Below are positions 60,992 through 64,000 of a DNA stretch of 64,000 nucleotides, one piece after another (the stretch's first letter is position 1; each line of letters opens with the position of its first letter). The stretch spans positions 124,001 through 188,000 of the forward strand of contig NZ_JAIVAM010000005.1 in assembly GCF_020171845.1 (NCBI RefSeq). Reading direction: 5' to 3'. The notes below the pieces were generated by a model, which worked only from the letters and a program-made list of their open reading frames with translations, ran no database searches and was not told the origin of the DNA. The stretch comes from Cytobacillus kochii (GTDB lineage Bacteria; Bacillota; Bacilli; Bacillales; Cytobacillaceae). A program made the position numbers and the translations under genes.

Positions 60992-61435
60992 ATGACTCAA
61001 CAAGGTTATCCTTATTATGGTGGGAATCCCCAACAACAACAACAGCAATACAACAACCAATATCAGCAGCAGCCTCAACAGAATTTCAACACTCAACCAC
61101 CTTCAGTAAACATACCAACACAAGGGATGCCAACAAACGTTCAAGGTCAATCAACAGGTCAACTGCCAATGGAACAATCCTTTATTGAAAATATTCTCAG
61201 ATTAAATCGCGGCAAGCTTGCATCCATCTATACAACATTTGAAAATAATTCACAATGGAATGCCAAAGTGTTTAAAGGAATCATTGAAGCAGCTGGACGT
61301 GATCATGTCATTATTAGTGATCCCGAAACGGGTGAGCGCTACTTAATCCCAATGATTTATTTAGATTATGTTGTTTTCCCTGAGGAGATTGAATACTATT
61401 ATCCAGCGCAATTAACACAATACAACCCAAGGTAA
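60992..61435 (+). CDS. gerQ: Spore coat protein GerQ
   Basis: 147 residues. A Gln-rich N-terminus (NPQQQQQQYNNQYQQQPQQN, about 12-31) offers transglutaminase substrates; the C-terminal domain IENILRLNRGKLASIYTTFENNSQWNAKVFKGIIEAAG is the conserved GerQ core. It is cross-linked in the inner coat and needed for CwlJ localisation. GGAGGG lies 8 bases before the ATG. A three-copy 127-bp repeat begins 3 bp after the stop codon. Confidence 0.95.
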   Translation: MTQQGYPYYGGNPQQQQQQYNNQYQQQPQQNFNTQPPSVNIPTQGMPTNVQGQSTGQLPMEQSFIENILRLNRGKLASIYTTFENNSQWNAKVFKGIIEAAGRDHVIISDPETGERYLIPMIYLDYVVFPEEIEYYYPAQLTQYNPR

Positions 61436-61438
61436 GCA

Positions 61439-61819
61439 GAAAAGCGGAAGCGGCTCGCTCTGGAGCGACAAGCATAAGACGAAGATGGCTTTGAGGTTGT
61501 TCTTTACCTCATAGACAGCTTTGACTTATGACCTCGAGCTCCATGACGCTGGAGCTAGACATGATGAAAAGCGGAAGCGGCTCGCTCTGGAGTGACAAGC
61601 ATAAGACGAAGATGGCTTTGAGGTTATTCTTTACCTCATAGACAGCTTTGACTTATGACCTCGAGCTCCATGACGCTGGAGCTAGACATGATGAAAAGCG
61701 GAAGCGGCTCGCTCTGGAGTGACAAGCATAAGACGAAGATGGCTTTGAGGTTATTCTTTACCTCATAGACAGCTTTGACTTATGACCTCGAGCTCCATGA
61801 CGCTGGAGCTAGACATGAT
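61439..61819. repeat. Three tandem copies of a 127-bp structured element (array E)
   Basis: Units begin near 61439, 61566 and 61693 with an exact 127-bp period. Copies 2 and 3 are nearly identical; copy 1 differs at a few sites (GGAGCGACAAG against GGAGTGACAAG; GGTTGTTC against GGTTATTC). Each has several inverted repeats: AGCTCCA/TGGAGCT (7 bp, 6-base loop), TTGAGGT/ACCTCAT at the centre, and ATAAG/CTTAT outside it, so the element could fold as RNA or cruciform. From memory it resembles a dispersed AAAAGCGGAAGCG...GGAGCTAGACA element seen in many Bacillus-like genomes; not verified. Confidence 0.9.
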
Positions 61820-61853
61820 AACTCATTGAAAAATTTTATACTTTCTGTTGAAA

Positions 61854-61884
61854 AAGGGCTGAACATCATAAATGTTCAGCCCTT
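61854..61884. terminator. Terminator of ywdK (bidirectional)
   Basis: AAGGGCTGAACAT/ATGTTCAGCCCTT, perfect 13-bp arms with a 5-base loop. On the minus strand it is followed by TTTTTCAAC, 8 bp past the ywdK stop; it also closes the gerQ side. Confidence 0.9.
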
Positions 61885-61891
61885 CATTATA

Positions 61892-62263
61892 TTATAAGTG
61901 TTTTACAGCAAATACAAGAATAAGTACCCAACCGACAAGGAATGCTACACCACCAATAGGTGTAATGGCGCCTAATATGGATATTTTCGTTAATGCTAAG
62001 ATATATAAACTTCCAGAGAAAAATAAGATACCAAATGCCATTAACCAGCCAGACCAAGTTAATAAGGAAGAGTCTGGCATTTTCGATAATAATAAAGCAA
62101 CAATAAAAATCCCAATAGCATGGAACATTTGATATTGTACAGCCGTTTGCCAATTATCCATATACTTGCCTACTACTTTACCTTCTAAAGCATGGGCTCC
62201 AAATGCACCAAATGCAACAGCTAGAAAGGCAAAAATCGCCCCAATAATGATGAAAAGCTTCAT
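61892..62263 (-). CDS. ywdK: DUF423 membrane protein (YwdK)
   Basis: 123 residues, four hydrophobic segments. The signature FGAFGAHALEGKV and WQTAVQYQMFHAIGIFIVALL plus ITPIGGVAFLVGW define the DUF423 family, of unknown function. GAGG is 8-10 bases before the ATG. It is followed by a strong terminator, and gerQ converges on it. Confidence 0.9.
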   Translation of the reverse strand: MKLFIIIGAIFAFLAVAFGAFGAHALEGKVVGKYMDNWQTAVQYQMFHAIGIFIVALLLSKMPDSSLLTWSGWLMAFGILFFSGSLYILALTKISILGAITPIGGVAFLVGWVLILVFAVKHL

Positions 62264-62325
62264 TTATTTTCAGCCTCTTTCTTTTAAGTATGTATTTAGT
62301 ATAACAGGTAAAGTAAAGCTACTCC

Positions 62326-62607
62326 TTAAAAGTCAAAAATCGACTCACCGTTTGCCTCATCACCCATTTTCATTGGTTTTTCATTCAGACTTACCTGTTG
62401 AGGACCGGGGATATTCGTCTGAGGAGTTACCATCGGTTGTTGCTGCGTTTGCGCAGTCCGTACTACTCCCGTTGATTGATCAAGAATCACTTCACACAAC
62501 GTTTTAATAGCATGGACTCTTTCTCTTACTGCCGAATCATTTAACCCTTTCGCCTCAATAATCTCAGCTTCCATTTTACTTAGCATTTTCTCGATTGAAA
62601 TACTCAT
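62326..62607 (-). CDS. ywdI: YwdI family protein
   Basis: 93 residues: a helical N-terminus MSISIEKMLSKMEAEIIEAKGLNDSAVRERVHAIKTLCEVIL, a Gln/Thr/Pro-rich middle, and the conserved end ANGESIFDF. This pattern is shared by the small YwdI (DUF5327) proteins near ung in Bacillus; function unknown. ATG 62607 has AGGTGA 5-6 bases upstream; the frame is open 8 codons further. Confidence 0.75.
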   Translation of the reverse strand: MSISIEKMLSKMEAEIIEAKGLNDSAVRERVHAIKTLCEVILDQSTGVVRTAQTQQQPMVTPQTNIPGPQQVSLNEKPMKMGDEANGESIFDF

Positions 62608-62651
62608 GTATTCACCTACTTCATCTACCATCTTTTTCTTCCTATAGTGTA

Positions 62652-62822
62652 TCAGTTCTTCTTTTCAAAACGCAAACACGATTGCCCTGACGCAGTATGA
62701 ACCTCCATCGACGGCCATTTTTTTGTTTTAAAACCAAATGCCTTGCAGCCTCTGGGAAATCTTTGATCCCATGTAACATAGAAATATTTACATTTGACAC
62801 AGCTTACCTTTTTCTCCGGCAT
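62652..62822 (-). CDS. Small Cys-rich (CxxC) conserved protein downstream of ung
   Basis: 56 residues beginning MPEKKVSCVKCKYFYVTWD, with further Cys in FPRGCKAFGF and GQSCLRFEKKN. Cys8, Cys11, Cys26 and Cys49 would make a four-Cys metal site. I recall similar short proteins annotated loosely in Bacillaceae genomes next to ung or elsewhere, without a known function. GGGG lies 10 bases before the ATG. It starts 46 bp after the ung stop, and a parS-like site lies between them. Confidence 0.7.
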   Translation of the reverse strand: MPEKKVSCVKCKYFYVTWDQRFPRGCKAFGFKTKKWPSMEVHTASGQSCLRFEKKN

Positions 62823-62839
62823 TTCGACATTACCCCTCT

Positions 62840-62855
62840 CGTTTCACGTGAAACA
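62840..62855. other. parS site (ParB/Spo0J binding)
   Basis: CGTTTCACGTGAAACA matches the chromosomal parS consensus TGTTNCACGTGAAACA at 15 of 16 positions (only the outermost T is C). It is 13 bp downstream of the ung stop and just upstream of the small Cys-rich gene. In B. subtilis, parS sites are known around 330-334 degrees, where ywd/ung genes lie. Confidence 0.9.
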
Positions 62856-62867
62856 TGACGAAAAGTC

Positions 62868-63533
62868 TTATATATTGTCTATTTTCCAATCTATTGGTTT
62901 CTCTCCCCATTCTAATAATTTTTGATTAATTTTTGAGAATGGCTTGCTACCAAAGAAGCCTCTATGAGCAGATAACGGACTCGGATGGGGCGCGAGGATA
63001 GTGGCATGTTTTTCTGTATTAATTAACTTTAACTTCGCTTGCGCGGGCTTCCCCCACAACACAAAAATAATAGGCTTCTCTCTATGATTTAAAGAAGTAA
63101 TAATATGATTCGTAAACTCTTCCCACCCTTGTCCACGATGAGCATTGGCCTCTCCTTCTCTTACTGTTAATACCGTATTTAATAATAATACCCCCTGCTT
63201 CGCCCAAGAAATGAGGCAACCATGGTTAGGTATGGGACAACCAATATCTGTTGCTAATTCTTTATATATATTTCGTAGAGACGGAGGTATTTTCACACCA
63301 GGTTGTACCGAAAAGCTTAAGCCATGCGCCTGATTGGCACCATGATATGGGTCTTGACCAAGGATAACCACTTTTGTCTCTTCAAAGCTTGTATATTCCA
63401 ATGCATTAAAGATATTTCCCTTTACAGGATAAATCGTATGATTCCGATATTCCTGTTCTAAAAAGCTCATCAACTTTTGGAAGTAAGGCTTTTCTTTCTC
63501 CGAAGAAAGTCTTTTCTGCCAATCCGAATTCAT
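62868..63533 (-). CDS. ung: Uracil-DNA glycosylase
   Basis: 221 residues, family 1. The water-activating loop [18 protein letters not shown], the uracil-binding [20 protein letters not shown], and the Leu-intercalation loop [18 protein letters not shown] are all present. It removes uracil from DNA. ATG 63533 has GGAGAG about 8 bases before; the frame is open about 50 codons further without support. Divergent from the racemase-like gene. Confidence 0.97.
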   Translation of the reverse strand: MNSDWQKRLSSEKEKPYFQKLMSFLEQEYRNHTIYPVKGNIFNALEYTSFEETKVVILGQDPYHGANQAHGLSFSVQPGVKIPPSLRNIYKELATDIGCPIPNHGCLISWAKQGVLLLNTVLTVREGEANAHRGQGWEEFTNHIITSLNHREKPIIFVLWGKPAQAKLKLINTEKHATILAPHPSPLSAHRGFFGSKPFSKINQKLLEWGEKPIDWKIDNI

Positions 63534-63655
63534 CTCTTTCTCTCCTTCATTAGTTTTTATACTATTTTCATTGATTATTAGATATACTATAGAGAATACA
63601 ATTAACTGCTCGGAAATGAAAGCACGAAAGCGGAAAGGATGAGGTGATAGATAAA

Positions 63656-64000
63656 ATGAAGGTTGCCTTAATACACGCAACAACGACTGCTTTAAAGCCT
63701 ATAGAAGAAGCGTTTAGAAAAGTGGCGCCTGAGGTTGAATTATTACATTTCATGGATACTCACTTACTGACGATGATTGAAGAAAGCGGCTCATTGACAC
63801 CAGAAATTGCTCGGCGCTTTTCAAAATCTGTCTCTTTAGCAGCTGAAGCTCGCCCTGATTGTATTCAACTAACTTGTTCGGCATTCAATCCTTTAACAGC
63901 TATCCTTCAACCACTTTGTCGAGTGAAAATGTTCCGTTCAGACGAAGCGATGCTAGATGAGGCTTTAGAATATAATCGAATCGGTTTAATCTCTACCGTC
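63656..64000 (+). CDS. Asp/Glu racemase superfamily protein, 3' end outside window
   Basis: The first 115 codons are visible. It begins [20 protein letters not shown] and has [13 protein letters not shown] with a Cys where the racemase superfamily (aspartate/glutamate/hydantoin racemases) places its first catalytic Cys. The second Cys would lie beyond the window. GAGGTG is about 10 bases before the ATG. Divergent from ung. Confidence 0.65.
   Translation, partial: MKVALIHATTTALKPIEEAFRKVAPEVELLHFMDTHLLTMIEESGSLTPEIARRFSKSVSLAAEARPDCIQLTCSAFNPLTAILQPLCRVKMFRSDEAMLDEALEYNRIGLISTV

Overview
The window is AT-rich chromosomal DNA from an endospore-forming member of the Bacillaceae. Gene content and order follow the Bacillus subtilis block that runs from the start of the atp operon (atpI, then upp-glyA-ywlG-rpiB-ywlE-mntP-ywlC-spoIIR-prmC-prfA-tdk-rpmE-rho-glpX-murA-fbaA-spo0F-ywjG-pyrG-rpoE) through fatty-acid degradation genes, clsB-uvsE, argS-ywiB, speE-speB/pbpG, ywhDCB, ywgA-ywfO, rsfA, lipL, pta, hemQ, cwlJ-gerQ, ywdK, ywdI and ung. 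Sporulation genes (spo0F, spoIIR, rsfA, pbpG, cwlJ, gerQ) confirm an endospore former. By synteny the origin lies to the right, so the minus-strand majority is co-directional with replication.

Layout. 1-510: start of the ATP synthase operon. 824-4519: a secreted subtilase and UDP-GlcNAc 2-epimerase. 4.6-10.7 kb: upp, glyA, ywlG, rpiB, a chemoreceptor without a sensor domain, ywlE and mntP. 11-21 kb: t6A synthesis, spoIIR, peptide release and its methylase, thymidine kinase, L31 and Rho. 21-29.6 kb: gluconeogenesis, murein precursor synthesis, the Spo0F phosphorelay protein, CTP synthase and RNA polymerase delta. 30-41 kb: an acyl-CoA degradation cluster (IcmF, TetR regulator, two acyl-CoA dehydrogenases, hydroxyacyl-CoA dehydrogenase, thiolase, FadF) with FadR-like and cre-like sites. 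41-63 kb: phospholipid synthesis, UV repair, arginyl-tRNA synthesis, polyamines, sporulation peptidoglycan synthesis, lipoate transfer, acetate metabolism, heme, germination and uracil repair.

Several regulatory elements can be read directly: a pyrG promoter with a GGGCTCC start and an attenuator (CTP-sensed reiterative transcription), a near-perfect SigH promoter plus a 0A box in front of spo0F, a GTWTA-N17 element shared by rsfA, pbpG and spoIIR, and a 15/16 match to parS beside ung.

The most unusual feature is a set of four tandem arrays (11081-11643, 26536-26998, 43745-44370, 53524-54252). Their sequences differ (two are related) but all have exactly a 51-bp period, one imperfect hairpin per unit, and a pyrimidine-rich plus strand. 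Three lie in convergent intergenic gaps bracketed by inward-facing terminators; the fourth lies between co-directional genes. Both strands are open for long stretches, but the evidence favours non-coding DNA. A fifth array (61439-61819) is three copies of a 127-bp structured element. I know of no description of such a family of same-period arrays, and it is my candidate for an undescribed system. I saw no rRNA, tRNA, CRISPR, prophage or insertion sequence.
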